From Sphagnum compactum (taxonomy: Eukaryota; Bryophyta; Sphagnopsida; Sphagnales), in contig OZ234495.1 in NCBI GenBank assembly GCA_965153455.1, positions 2,728,001-2,792,000 on the forward strand: a DNA stretch of 64,000 nt. Direction: 5' to 3'. Below the pieces are notes generated by a model. It was not told the DNA's origin. It saw nothing but the letters and a program-made list of their open reading frames with translations, and did no database searches. Made by a program: the position numbers and the translations under genes. Numbering within the stretch: position 1 is the stretch's first letter; each line of letters starts with the position of its first letter. Below are positions 13,038-25,559 of this stretch, one piece after another.

Positions 13038-15280
13038 TGAGAGATATTATTAAATTGATAAACCTCCATCTCCTTCCTCACCGTTATTCTTACCTTTTTT
13101 TCATATTTTTCAAAATAAAGTTTAGATTGAAATTAAAGCATTTATTCAACTATTAGAATACATTCCATAAATTCAAAGCTTTTTCCTTAGTCACAAGGTT
13201 TTAATTTTTTTATTATTATTGCATTTTACAACTACACTTTTGGGATTTTGCAAGGAGCACTATGTGAGAATTACAAAAATAATATTTCCTTTTTTTCCCA
13301 CTAAAGGTCAAAATAGTATACAATATATACCTATGTTGGTCTACACCAATGTTAGTTGGTTCTAGTCCCAATTACAATATGGTTTTGGGGCCCTTTTAAC
13401 CAACAATTCTTCATCAAGTAAGAATTGAATCTATAAAACCACATTGGCAAAGTGTAGAACTTTGAAAAATCATGTCTGATTAACCAAACCATTTTTTTGA
13501 CATTTACAAACAAAACGTACGAGTAATGTGCAAGAACCATGTGTAATTTTGAACTATTAGTTCACTCAAAATAATTATTTTTAAAAATTCAAACCACCAA
13601 ATTTAGTAATCCCGTTGATGTAAAAAAAATCTTCAAGCCTACATACAACCTTACTCTCTTGAATGGTCAATTTCTACCATTTCCATTTGTCCTTTAAAAT
13701 TCTCACAAACCTACATCCAAACCATCTTACAAATTGAATTTTTAGTTCACTTAAAATAAATAAAAACCAAATCCAAACCACCAAATCCAACAATTTCATT
13801 GACCATAACATCTTTTTTGCACACCTACACCTAAGCCTATTTGACATCCTTTGTATGTCATTGTAGTACAAGAATAACACATGTCTTCCAAATAATTAAT
13901 TAATTTTGAAATTTTCATTTCAATTTTTTCCAATATTCCGAAAGATCCTTCATTTTCCTTCACACATTTTTTTTTGAATTAAAAAAAAATCCTAAAGGAG
14001 TTTTTGCCAAAGCTACCAAGGTATTGCATCAATACATTATTATTATATAGCCCTTATTTGTATACAAATCACATATAAACATGGTTTTAAAAAATCGGAA
14101 AATAACCATTCCAATGGGTTCAACATGAGTTTTGTGGTTTAAGGTTTGGTAATGTGTACTATTTTCTTTTGAATTCCATGACTTTTGAAGCTTTCTTCTT
14201 TCTTCACATCATCCATATTTTCTTTTACACCAACCTTCAAAACAACTCCATCATTTTCTTTCCATTAGCAATGTCCTATTAGCATCATGAGGGAAAAATA
14301 TTATTTTTCCATGTTCAATTTTGGCAATGGTGGTGGCAACTTAAAGAAACTTCGAGAAAAGAAGTCAGCACTAGTCAATGGGTTTTTGGCCTTTAATTGC
14401 AAACAATTGTGAATGTTTTGCAAGTAGCTAAAACTTTTGTTAGGGCTTCCAACCTTTGTTTGTAATTAACTAGGTTTTTTAGCCTTTGTTAATGCTTGTG
14501 AAAAGCTTAGAGTCTTCAAGTTCAAGTTGCATGTGTTGCGAATGCTTGTTGAAAGCTCAAAGTTTTTGAAGGAAGCACTTATAGAATGGCAAAACCATTC
14601 AATTCACCATTGTTATTATTTTATCTCTTCATGCATGGAAAATGTCACTTATGTTGCATTCCATTGCCTTGTAAACCATGTTTATATTTTGGCTTCTCTT
14701 CAATGCCAAATGGTGCTTTGTGGTGGATTGTTTTTAACAACACATCCTATAAAACACAACCTCATATACTATCTATTAAAATTCTACAAAGCTCTCATTT
14801 TTTTTGTTAAAATGTGATTGGGAATGTCTTAGTGCCTCTAATTTGTTGTATGTTGTTGATGTCAACATACATGTCATCAATGTTGACATTGCCCCAATAA
14901 CGAAGGGTTTTGGTTTTTCAAGTCAATGTTTGTCATATGGTTTGAAAATCACCAATTCTAGCACTAATCCACTTATTTGAATTTCTAATTGCAAATGTCT
15001 TTTAAATAAGTAGGTAGGTAGTTGCTAGTAGGTAGTAATTTTGACTAAATTGTAACTATGTGTATATCATATTGTTTGTCTTGAATTTCAAGCTTTTAAG
15101 CTATATAAAGCGGTGGAGTAAAAATGTTGGAAAAACATGAAAATGGAATTGTCATTTGGCATGAACTAATAAAAACCCTCAACCCTTAAACAAAATGAAA
15201 CAAGATTTTAATTTGTTAATTAAATGCCCCACATCCTAAGTCTATGCTTGGCCTAGGGCCACATAGGCTATTAGGGCCTA

Positions 15281-15390
15281 GCCCAAGTGCCATGTAGCCT
15301 AACCATGTCTAGGCCTAGTTTATGTGCCATGTGCCTCAACCTAGACCTATGTTTAAACGACCTAGCCTAGGTGTCACATGGTTTAGCTTA
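15281..15390. repeat. Diverged short repeats, AGTGCCATGT type
   Basis: Three loosely related units near 15281, 15320 and 15364 share a TAGCCYAAGTGYCATGTAGC-like core. They sit in a CCTAGGC-rich block of low complexity. Confidence 0.5.
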
Positions 15391-16321
15391 TGGATGTGGT
15401 TGCACCATAGGTCACTGAACTATTGACTAAATATTTTTGCCTAGTTCAGTTACAATATAGGCAAATTACATCAGGAAAGTTGATGACCTCATGCAACATT
15501 AATGAATCAAGTTCATCCACCTTGAAGTTATAATTCAAAATGACCTTATACCAGTAAATGTTGTTTACAACTAAATTGGCTTAAAGTGGTAATTGCCATG
15601 GTTTTGACATGTGATTGATGTTTGCAATTGAGATTTTTTTTCAACTTGTACTTGTTGACTATAATGGTTTCTTAATTACAAATAATATATTTTAATTGTG
15701 AAAAACATTTTGCAACTAGGTTTGTCATTTCCAACTACAAATTATGGTTGAAAACAAATTGAAAACATAATTACAAATGTGGGGTTACCCTTCTAGTGGG
15801 ACTACTTAGTAGGTTTCTTCAACTACCTAGGGGTTGCTTTAAGCTATATAAGGTTGCATAAGCTCCCTAAAGAACCATTTATGATACTTAGGAATTACCT
15901 TGGTTATTTAAGGCATGCATGAAGGCTATTTGGGCTTTCAAACATACTTATTTAACCTATTTACCTAGCTAGCCAAGCTTAACCTATTTAGCTTACATAT
16001 TTAACCTAGCTTCCTTTTTAACACTATTAAATTCTTAGTTTAATTGATTGAATTTTTTGGTCAAAGAGGACCCAATATGGAGAATTGTTAAAAAAAACCA
16101 TCCCATCATTTTGGAGAGTTGATTTTAACATGTCCATTGTGATTGGGGTGGTTTTTTTATTTTAAAAATAAATAACAAAACATTTGATTGGTCATTTTGA
16201 CTAATGAAAGGGTTGTTTATTTTGATTTGTAGATCACTAGGGTGGTCATTTTGCCTATCAAAAATTTTGCCTAAATAAAATCATTTACTTTAAAATGATT
16301 TTCAAAACAAATAAAATTGTG

Positions 16322-16359
16322 GTAGGTGGGTAGGTAGGTAGGTAGGTAGGTAGGTAGGT
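16322..16359. repeat. (TAGG)n microsatellite
   Basis: About eight consecutive GTAG units. Shorter relatives occur near 15010 and 40275. Confidence 0.9.
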
Positions 16360-17130
16360 GATAAATAAATTTGGAAATGTTATAAAATGGTAAGTAAATA
16401 GCTTTACACCAAAGCCTAGCATACTTAACCTACCTAATATCGCCCCATACTATGTATATAAGTTACAAGTATTGTGAACTGAACCCCTCCCCTCCACAAG
16501 TAATAAAGGAAATCCTTATTAATTAATGAACCACACCCTCATATGATAACAATTCTTTTCAAGTTTTTTCATTACTAGAAATCATGTGGATGTCGACCAT
16601 TACGTGAACCACCCATTTTTTGGTGTTACCACTATAGTGGGTACCTAGTGGCCTAGTGGTTTTGGATAGTGGTAATTGGTTTCGGTAGGATTAAGGAAAC
16701 CACTAAGTAGGCATTTGGATGGTTTGAGCAATTTGACATTTTGTTGTTTTTCTTTAGGGTGAGTGTTCCCGAGCAGTGCGCAAATTCATTAGTGGTTTTG
16801 TCAATGATTTGGGGCAGTGATCTTCAAGTGTTTTATTAGTGCTTTTATGGGTTTTTTATGAGTGGGCAAGGCAATTATCAAGAATGGTTTTAAGGGTGAT
16901 TTTTTGTGATGGTTTTCACAATATTTATTAATGGTTATGGCTAGTGGTCTATTTATGGTTTCTTGGTGGTTTGGAGGTGGTATGTTTTAGTGGTGTTGCA
17001 ATGTTGTTATAGTGAATTTATGGTGATTTGTTATAATGGTTTATTGTGGTGGTTTGGACATATGTTTGTAAGTGGTTTAGGAATGACTTATTTCAATGGT
17101 ATTTTAGTTGGGTTGTAGTAAAGTTACGAT

Positions 17131-17333
17131 GCATTCACATTTGATGTTAAATCAATATTAAATGAAAATCTAGGTGGCATCCTAGGTGGTACCCAATGTT
17201 AAATGGATGATAGCTTAATGTTAAATGAATGTTAATAACATAAAATCTTCACAATAAGTAAGTTAAATATTAAATGACTAGTAGTGGCGTTGATGGATTC
17301 AACATTAAAGTCCCTAACACCAAGTGTGAATGG
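17131..17333. mobile_element. Candidate MITE of about 203 bp
   Basis: The left end 17131-17149 and the right end 17315-17333 are inverted repeats, with a left core of CATTCACATTTGATGTTA and a few mismatches in the right copy. The interior repeats TTAAATG and has no coding capacity. No clean target-site duplication is visible. Confidence 0.5.
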
Positions 17334-18494
17334 ACCTTTACAATGGTATTGTAGTTCCATTATATTGGTTTTTTTATGGGTTTATAGTTGATTTGGAGTG
17401 GTATGTTTTAGCTATTTGGAGATTGCTCCACCTTAGCTACTTGCTATGCCTAAACAAAACAACAAAATGCTAAGTAATGAAAAATGTTCTTGTGTTAGGT
17501 TTGGATGAATGCTAGAAGCAATTGATGAAAAAACCAATAGTCTCATGCATAATTTCATGGTAATCACAGTGAAGGCCACTCCTTACCTACATATTCAAAA
17601 CTAGAGATGTTACACTCATAGCATTATACATGAAAGCCCCTTGGACGAATGTGAACAGTTGAATCAAAAGCTCCCACATACACAGAACGTGTTAGACCAC
17701 CATATTCATTATGAACGGCAGTGACAAGCTATAATGATTGCCCACTAGTTTCATGGACTCCAAATTTGAGGTGGAGATCATGTATAATAATTTGTCAAAA
17801 ATTTGAAGTAAACACAAGATTTGCATCTCGGTTTCTACCACATCTTTGAAACCAATAGGATGATTTGGTTATGATGTGAGCTAGCACTAAAGCAATTCAG
17901 TATTATATTTAGAATTTACCTTGATAGCCTTTTGGGTGTCGGTTTGCTTGAGTGTCACAAAATTTATAAGAGTATTGTATTACTTTGTATTGTAAAATCC
18001 AGTGTCTAGGGTCTATTTTAAATTTTTTGTGAAAATGTTGTGAATACTATTTTCTAGGAATATTTATTATGGACAAGTACATTAATTTTGGAAAATTAGC
18101 ATTGGGGAGTTAATGCCGAAAAAATAAGCCTCCCAATTGGTTACATGTTTATTTATTTTTAATCTTTTATTGTGATTGTTAAGACTGTGTAAGGAGAATG
18201 GCATAAAAGCCTAAAGTTTAATTACCAATATTAATGTTGAAGTACATTTACCTAATCTACGCGGTTGGAGTAGATTAATGACTATTGATAAAAGTTCCAC
18301 AAATGTTGTGGTTTCATTTGTTTGTGCCACATGTCTGTGAACCGAAAATAGGCGATAAGTGTTTTTATGACAAAGGGCGTTGTGTGACAAGAAAATATTA
18401 AGATGGAATCCACGAAACCCAAGGTACCATTTAACAATAAAAATATGATTTCATTCACAAATTTATAAAATTTTGAATATTGGGCACGCATTTT
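17334..18494. other. Intergenic, no gene recognised
   Basis: AT-rich sequence without a supported ORF or terminal repeat. Confidence 0.5.
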
Positions 18495-18592
18495 CACTAC
18501 AACAAAAGGTGTCCATGTAGGCTAAATGATTTCACTGGATTTTGAATGAATTCACTGGTCTAATGAATGTGCACCCACAATTTGTAGTAGTG
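18495..18592. mobile_element. 98 bp CACTA-type miniature element
   Basis: It starts CACTACAACAAA and ends TTTGTAGTAGTG. These are inverted repeats with one mismatch, and they carry the CACTA/TAGTG termini that define the En/Spm superfamily. Both flanks are TTT (18492-18494 and 18593-18595), matching the 3 bp duplication of that superfamily. TTT lies in a T-rich context, so the duplication alone is weak evidence. Confidence 0.65.
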
Positions 18593-19027
18593 TTTATTGA
18601 CACATGGTGGTCAGAGGGAGGCTAAAAGGGCTATCGATAATGAACAAGCAAAAATTTGACCTACAATCGTCGGTCACCCATCATTGGCCCCATCACTATT
18701 TTATTCCTAAGTTATTATATTACACAATGATCATTAGCATAAGTCAAGAATGCCGACAAGCTACCAAATTTCCATTGTAGTTTACAGAGTAATTATGTAA
18801 CACATATCACCATGGAAGGTGAAGTTGTGTACACGAAGTGTATTGAAAAAACACCAACTTTGATGAAGGAGTTTTTTTGAAATGTGTTTTGACTCCTAGG
18901 GATTGGGATTAATTTTCAGAGCAATGGAGATGATAATTAACATGTTTCTAGTGTTGATTATGATGCACATTGGGGTCCTTAAAAGGGAAAAAACCCTTAT
19001 AGGTACTTATGAAGGTTTGATGCTGAA

Positions 19028-19450
19028 ATGAAGGCATGCATTGAATTCCTTTGGCCAATTGTGCACCAGCATCCCCGAGATGGCGCAACAATTTTACTAA
19101 GTTTTGGCAAAGGAATTTTGGCAAAACATAAAAATTTGCAGGTTGATTGGGCTAATTATGTAGCTTTAACTTACAAATTACAAAACAATTGCACATCCCT
19201 ACCCCCACACTTGAAGCAACTACAAGCATCTATCTCAACCTCCACAATGTCTAAGGAGAGTGATTGCAATTTAGGAAGAGGTTCTGCGAACATATCTAGA
19301 ATGCAGAAGGAGTCTATGGGTGCACTTGCAAAAGTCCAGATTGAAGAGGAGTTGAAAAGAGTTAATGAACTAAAAGACTTAGTAAACTTGGAGTTGAAAG
19401 CTGTAGGCATCAATACTTTGGGCATGAATGGAAAGAAGACCAAGGTGTAA
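19028..19450 (+). CDS. Unidentified ORF, possibly a transposon fragment
   Basis: An ATG-started ORF of 140 aa. The composition is protein-like: a Trp/His/Pro-rich N-terminus, a central HLKQLQ region and a charged C-terminal helix (about residues 95-125, rich in Glu, Lys and Leu) that could be a coiled coil. Upstream, related-looking reading frame continues in pieces broken by stops (about 18960-19027), which suggests a remnant of a longer mobile-element protein. I do not recognise the family, and no splice partners or terminal repeats are evident. Confidence 0.35.
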   Translation: MKACIEFLWPIVHQHPRDGATILLSFGKGILAKHKNLQVDWANYVALTYKLQNNCTSLPPHLKQLQASISTSTMSKESDCNLGRGSANISRMQKESMGALAKVQIEEELKRVNELKDLVNLELKAVGINTLGMNGKKTKV

Positions 19451-21167
19451 ACCGATTTGACAACAGCACAACCTAAGGTTCAAGTTGTAGAATGGATGCT
19501 ACAAAAACAACAAGGTAAACTTTTTTAGTACTGAATTTTTTTGTTTTACTCTAGGTTTCAATTTTGAAATCAATTGATTTCATTGCCAGTCAATTCTTGA
19601 ATCAAGTTTGGAATATTGTTGTATGTTGCAAAAAAATTACCAACTCATCACTATAATGGGATTGTTACGGACTCGTATGGAGTGGGGCATCTACCGCTTT
19701 TGAACCACCATACCATGCATCTACCCTTAGGCCAAAAGTCAATGTCTTGAAGAAGTTGCTCTCAAAATTAATTTATTGGGAATGAAAATGTGATTTCCAT
19801 GCTTGCCACTGATTAGGCAATTGAAAGAGAAATCGTTCACCAATTGCGATGCACAAGGAAACACGAGTACCTTGCTATGAAGAGACTATAAAATTGTCCA
19901 ATTCCCAAGTGACTAAGGTAGAATATTTTCGTAAGGATGTTTTGATAGACTATTTGTAGAGATCAAGGTGAGTTATACACAAGCATTTGGCATACACAAA
20001 GTAATCCAAAGCATCAAGAACTATCCATGCTATGGTCCATGGCTACTCTTGCTACTGGTTGTTCTTGTCTCATTGCCCCAAAGGCAAAAGTAGTATTCAA
20101 AGCAACAAAATCACTCCTTTTCGGCCCATAGAAAAAGGGTGTGGAGGTCAGGGAAGTTGAAACCACCTTAGATGTGAATGTGGGAAGTTCTGCTTGAAGA
20201 GGAGGGTTGGGGTAACCAAATCCAATCATAAGCAACCCTAAAGCAACCAGTATTGGAGTAGTTCCAACATTGGGTTAAACACTTCAATCTCATACTCTTG
20301 CAGTTGTTGCACCATCGCTATAGATAGGTCCATCCCAGACAACATAATTTTAGAGCAAAAGAAGATTTATTAGATAATTTTTAAAATAGAAACACAAAAA
20401 GTTTTTAGATAGTATCCCTAATTCTAGGAAATATCCCATGTTATAAACATAGGGTGAATTATTTGTTTGAATTATTTGTTTCTATAATGCACAAATTGGA
20501 TTAGTAAAGCTATAATCTAGACTACTTGAACTAAAAATGAAACCATGATCATGTTAAATTCCAATTCATGTGTTCCATTTGTGCACCACTTTGTGCCAGG
20601 AACTAGATCACTTAATAGACACAATACTTGATTACACACAATAGATTAATAAACCAAGAGCAAAACTGTCATTTGCATCTTCAACTAGATTTCAAACTTC
20701 ACATGAACACAATTAAAACCTTGTTATAGTTTCCCATAAGTCACAAGGGCAATTTGTGAAAGGTGGATAAAAATGTGTGAGACAAAGGGTGAATTAATTT
20801 GATGGATGGCTGACAATCTTTCACCCATTGATAACTTTAGAGTAATTGTCATCCTATAAGGAACATCAAATATGTAATGACCATTATTGGAAACCTGAAT
20901 TCAATTTCACATTCACTATGAAAAATTATGTTTGCGGCAACTGAAGTACCCTACAATTAGAGCTCCAAAACAACTAATATAAATGTTACACCCTACTAAA
21001 CCATGAATCTTAGAAATAGGTACTTGGACTTTAATAGTTGAATTAAAGTCAAACAATGTTTTCAAACAAATTAGTTTGGAACCAAATATCTACTACTTTA
21101 AGTCATGATTGTGCAAGATTGTTTAATATTATTTAATTGTATGGGAAAAAACACCCAAAAGGGAAAT
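19451..21167. other. Intergenic, 3' flank of the TPR-kinase gene
   Basis: No supported coding region. The sequence just below 21168 is the expected 3' UTR side of the minus-strand TPR-kinase gene. Confidence 0.5.
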
Positions 21168-24100
21168 TCAAGCTTTACTTGAATTAAAAAATTTAAATCT
21201 TTGTAAAAATGATTTAAAATTATCCCATATTGGAAAATTGAACGTCATGTTTTCCCTTGCATCCAATATTTGTAACATTTGCAAAATGTTTTGCATGTTT
21301 GGTCTTTGATCTGCATTTTCCTACAAAACAAAATACCATAAAAATTTCATGTTTCGTAAATCCCAATTTGTCATATTTAGTAATCAAACTATTGTAAAAT
21401 TCAACAATGATGGAACCATATATTGTGGTTGGTAATATGACATCATTAAGGAAATTAATTTTCCATCAACCTAATATCTATTAAATATAATAAAAAATCA
21501 ATTATTAACATGATTTTAAAAAATAATTATTGCCTCTCATATATTAACAGTGAAAATTAAAATTTAAAAATGCAATCGAGTTGTTTCATAAACATAGACA
21601 CCTAAAAGGTGTCTTGCAAACATTAAAAAATTTATATTAAATTTTTGTTTATGAATTGTGGGTTTTACATTATATTATTATTATCATCATCATTAAACAA
21701 TTTGAAATATTCTAATAAACATTTTTATCAAATTGAATTTGTGAATTTGGATATGGTTGGAAAGGTCATTAACTATGAATTTTAAATACCCACAAATTAT
21801 TTTTTTGTGAAGATTGAAATTTTGTACCTGGATGCATTCAAGTGCAATTTTCATCAACTTTTGGGCCTCATTATGGTTTAAATCCACAATTGAATTGTTG
21901 ATCACAACATCCAAAATGTCTTCAAATTCACCTTCCACATAATTGTTTTTGGCCCATTTGGTAAAATCACGAAGTGGAACATTTTCTCCTTCCACATTGA
22001 AGGTTTCCTTCCCATTCACAATTTCAATCAATAATACTCCAAAACTATACACATCAGACTTTGTTGACGCTTGATGGAACAAGTGTATTTCTGGAGCCAT
22101 ATATGGTGATGTTCCTGGTGTAGAAGTTGAACTTAAATTCCCCTACATGATTAATTTACAATGATCAAATAGTAATCAACATGTGTGTGCATGCATTTAA
22201 TATAAAAGTTATAGTCCACATTCAATTGCATATTTTCCATATTATAATGGACATAAATTCCACCTTAGAAACTATGGATAATTAAAATTTAAAAACTAAA
22301 ATTAAGATTTTAAAAATAAAATATTGAGTGTCAACTTGAATCATTACACACATGTATATGCATATATTAAAAAAGTTTATAAATCATACACAAACATATT
22401 ATTCTCATATTTGGAATATTATAATAATTTGTCATCATTTTTGATAAAATTGAAATTGGGCATAATGAAAAAGATTTTTTCAATGTAAGGTTCACAAAGT
22501 ATAAACATATGTACAAAATAATTACAAAATAAACTCAAATATATTGATGTGACACATACCTGACATTGTTCACCATCTAAAAGTCTGGCTAACCCAAAAT
22601 CTGCTAACTTTGGGGTATAATCAGTGTCCAAAAGGATATTTTGTGGTTTGATATCAAGATGGAGAATGATTGGATTGCATTGATGCAAAAATGCCAATCC
22701 TTTAGCAATTCCAATAATGATGTCCATTCGTTCATGCCAATTCAAAAAACGCTTTAATTTGTCATCAAAAAGCCATTTATCAAGAGATGAGTTTGACATG
22801 TGTTCATACACTAACGCATGTCTTGCACCTTCAATACAATAACCAAGGAGTTGAACCAAATTGATATGTCGAATTGATCCCAAAGTTCGCACTTCTGATA
22901 TGAAAGATTTTTTTGCAGCTTCATTGAAGGCACCATCGACCCCTTTTAAAACTTTAATCGCAATCTTTTTGCCCTCCCAATAACCTTCATACACTATTCC
23001 ATACAATCCTTGCCCCAAACATGTTCGAGAATCATTTTTGATCCCGAGTTCATCAGATGTAAAAGATTTTACATTTGAATTGAACTGTAATGATTCTATT
23101 ATAGGTTGATATTCATGTAACATCCATTTCAACCATTTTTTGTTGTATTGAAAAATAAAAAAATCATCTGACTCATAAACATCATAAACATCATAAACTT
23201 TATCCAAACATTCCAATGCTAATTGATAATTGTTTAGATGCCAATGGACATGACTCAAAATTACCAAAATGAATACATTGTTTGGTAAAAGAACATTAGC
23301 CTTATCAAGATCTTGCAAGGCTCCTTGATAATCCTTCAACATCCTTTTGACTTCTCCACACGTCCTCAAAGTCATTGCATTGTTTGGTTCGAGAAAATGG
23401 GCTTTGTCAAGGTCCTCTAAGGCTCCTTGATAATCTTGTAACATCCTTTTTGCATCTCCACGTAATGTTAAACTAAATACATTTTTTGGTTCAAGAATAT
23501 TAACCTTTTCAAGGTCTTGCAAAGCTCCTTGATAATCCTTCAACAATTTTTTGACTTCTCCACGTGATGTCAAAGTGGATGCATTGTTTGGTTCAAGAAC
23601 ATCTGCCTTGTCAAGGTCCTCCAAGGCTCCTTCATAATCATTCAACATTATTTTCACATTTCCATGTGTTCTATAAGTGAATACATTGTTTGGTTCAAGA
23701 GAATTAGCTTCGTCCAAGTCTTTCAAGGCTCCTTGAAAATCTTTTAGCATAAATTTGATATTTCCACGTGTTCTCAAAATGAACGCATTGTGTGGTTCAA
23801 GATCATTAGCCCTGTCAAAGTCCTGCAAGCCTCCTTGATAATCCTTCAACATCATTTTGACATTTCCACGTATACTCAAAGTGAATGCATTGTTTGGTTC
23901 AAAAACATCAGCCTTGTTGAGGTCTTCCAAGGCTTTTTGATTATCATCCAACATTTTTTTGACCTCTCCTCGTGTTCTTAAAATGAATGCATCATTTGGT
24001 TTGAGATTATTCGCTTCATCAAGGTCTTGTAATGCTCCTTGATAATCCTTCAACATTCTTTTGACATCTCCACGTGTTCTTAAGGTGAATGCATCATTTG

Positions 24101-25499
24101 GTTCAAGAACATTAGCCTTGTTAAGGTCATGTAAAGCTCCTTGATCGTCAACCAACACCCTTTTGACCTCTCCACGTATTCTCAAAGTGAATGCATTGTT
24201 TGGTTCAAGAGCATCAGCCCTATTAAGATCATGCAAGGCTCCTTGATAATCTTTCAACATCCTTTTAACATCTCCACGTGTACTCAAAACGGATGCATCA
24301 TTTGGTACTAGAGCATCAACCTTGTTGAAGTCTTGCAAAGCTTCTTCGTAATTATCACCCAACAATTTTCTAACCTCTCCACGTAGTTTCAAAGTGAATG
24401 TATTGTTTGGTTCAATAACATTAACTTTGTTTAAGTCTTGCAAGGCTCCTTGATTATCATTCAACATTGTTTTAACAATTCCACGTATTCGCAATGTGAA
24501 CGCATTGTTTGGTTCAAAAACATCAGCATCATTCAAGTCTTGCAAAGCTTTTTGATACTCCATCAACATCCTTTTAACATCTCCACGTGATCTCAAGGTC
24601 AATGCATCGTTTGGTTTGAGAGCATGAGCCTTGTCAAGGTCTTGCAAAGCTCCATGATAATCACACAATAGCCTTTTGACATCTCCACGTGTTTTCAAAG
24701 TGATCGCATTGTTTGGTTCAAGAGCATCAGCCTTGTCAAGGTCTTCCAAAGCTCCATGACAATCTTGCAATATTCTTTTGACATCTCCACGTGTTTGCAA
24801 AGTGAATACATTGTTCGGTTCAAGAACATTAGCCTTGTCAAAATCTTGCAAGCTTCCTGAATAATCTTTCAATAACCTTTTGACATCCCCACATGTTCTC
24901 CAAATGAATGCATCATTTGAGTCAAAAACATTAAGCTTGTTGAACTCTTGCAAAGCTTCTTGATAATCTTTCAACATCCTTTTGACCTTTTCACGTGTTG
25001 TTAAAATGAATGCATCATTTCGTTCAATAGGATTAATGGTGTCAAAATCTTGCAAAGCTTCATGATAATCATGCAATATCATGTTGACATCTCCATGTGT
25101 TTTCAAAGTGAATACATTATTTGGTCCGAAAACATTAACCTTGTTGAGGTCTTGCAAAACTCCATGATAATCATGCAATATCTTTTTGACGTCTTCATGT
25201 GTTCTCATTGTGAACACATTGTTTGGTTCGAAAGCATCAGCCTTGTTGAAGTCTCGCAAAACTCCATGATAATCATGCAATATCCTTTTGACATCTTCAT
25301 GTGTTCTTGATGTGAATATATTGTTTGGTTTGAGAACATTAGACTTGTCGAGATCTTGCAAGGTTCCTCGATTATCTTTCGACATTCTTGTGACCTCTTC
25401 ACATGTTTTCAAAGTGAATGCATTCTGTAGTTCAAGAAAATTGGCCTTTTCAAAGTCCTGCAAGGTCCCATGAAAATCTTTGAACATCTTTTTGACCAT
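21168..25499 (-). CDS. TPR-array protein fused to a non-RD receptor-like kinase domain
   Basis: Spliced CDS: 25499-22560, 22142-21828, 21320-21168, with GT-AG junctions at phase 0, giving about 1135 aa from the first in-frame ATG. Frame stays open back to 25556 and residues before the ATG still resemble a TPR helix, so an upstream exon is likely. Residues about 1-780 form roughly 23 tandem 34-residue TPRs with the usual Gly8, Ala20, Ala27 and Pro32. The kinase follows (about 815-1110): glycine loop GQGLYGIVYEG, Lys in AIKVLK, HLDIKPQN, DFGLA, YMAPE, SDVYSFGVLLIEIV and QRP. HLD replaces HRD, making it non-RD and close to LRK10L/SD-type receptor kinases. No signal peptide or membrane helix is visible, so it is presumably intracellular. 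TPRs normally bind peptides or partner proteins. The ligand and pathway are unknown. Confidence 0.85.
23150..25499 (-). repeat. 102 bp coding tandem array (TPR units)
   Basis: About 23 units of 102 bp, each coding one TPR, share CCTTGATAATC-like and GAATGCATTGTTTGGTTC-like blocks on the plus strand. One unit (near 24350) has an extra codon. The last two units before the kinase are diverged and irregular in length. Plus-strand open frames within the array are shadows of its periodicity. Confidence 0.9.
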
Positions 25500-25559
25500 T
25501 TCATGTGTTTTCAAATTGCATGCATTATTGGTTGAAGAGTTTTGGAAATGAATATACTA

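Larger units (their letters stand above)
13038..17130. other. Intergenic, cryptic repeats only
   Basis: No gene recognised. It holds a small hairpin at about 14859-14889 (ATGTCAACAT / ATGTTGACAT), CCTAGGC-rich cryptic repeats at 15230-15390, a TAGG tract at 16322-16359 and a GTGGTTT-rich stretch from 16600. Confidence 0.55.

Noticed and set aside
13005-13160. Gly-rich ORF across the poly(G) run
   Set aside because: It is produced by a homopolymer and has no support as a gene.
22419-22559. Continuation of the TPR-kinase frame past DGEQCQ
   Set aside because: A GT donor at 22559 and an in-frame exon at 22142 carrying the missing YMAPE segment show this is intron.
23790-25473. Plus-strand ORFs with repeated motifs opposite the TPR array
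   Set aside because: They arise from the 102 bp periodicity of the minus-strand TPR exon and have no domain character of their own.
23150-25499. Regular repeats that could be mistaken for a CRISPR-like array
   Set aside because: There are no unique spacers; the repeats are contiguous coding units of 34 codons in a plant gene.
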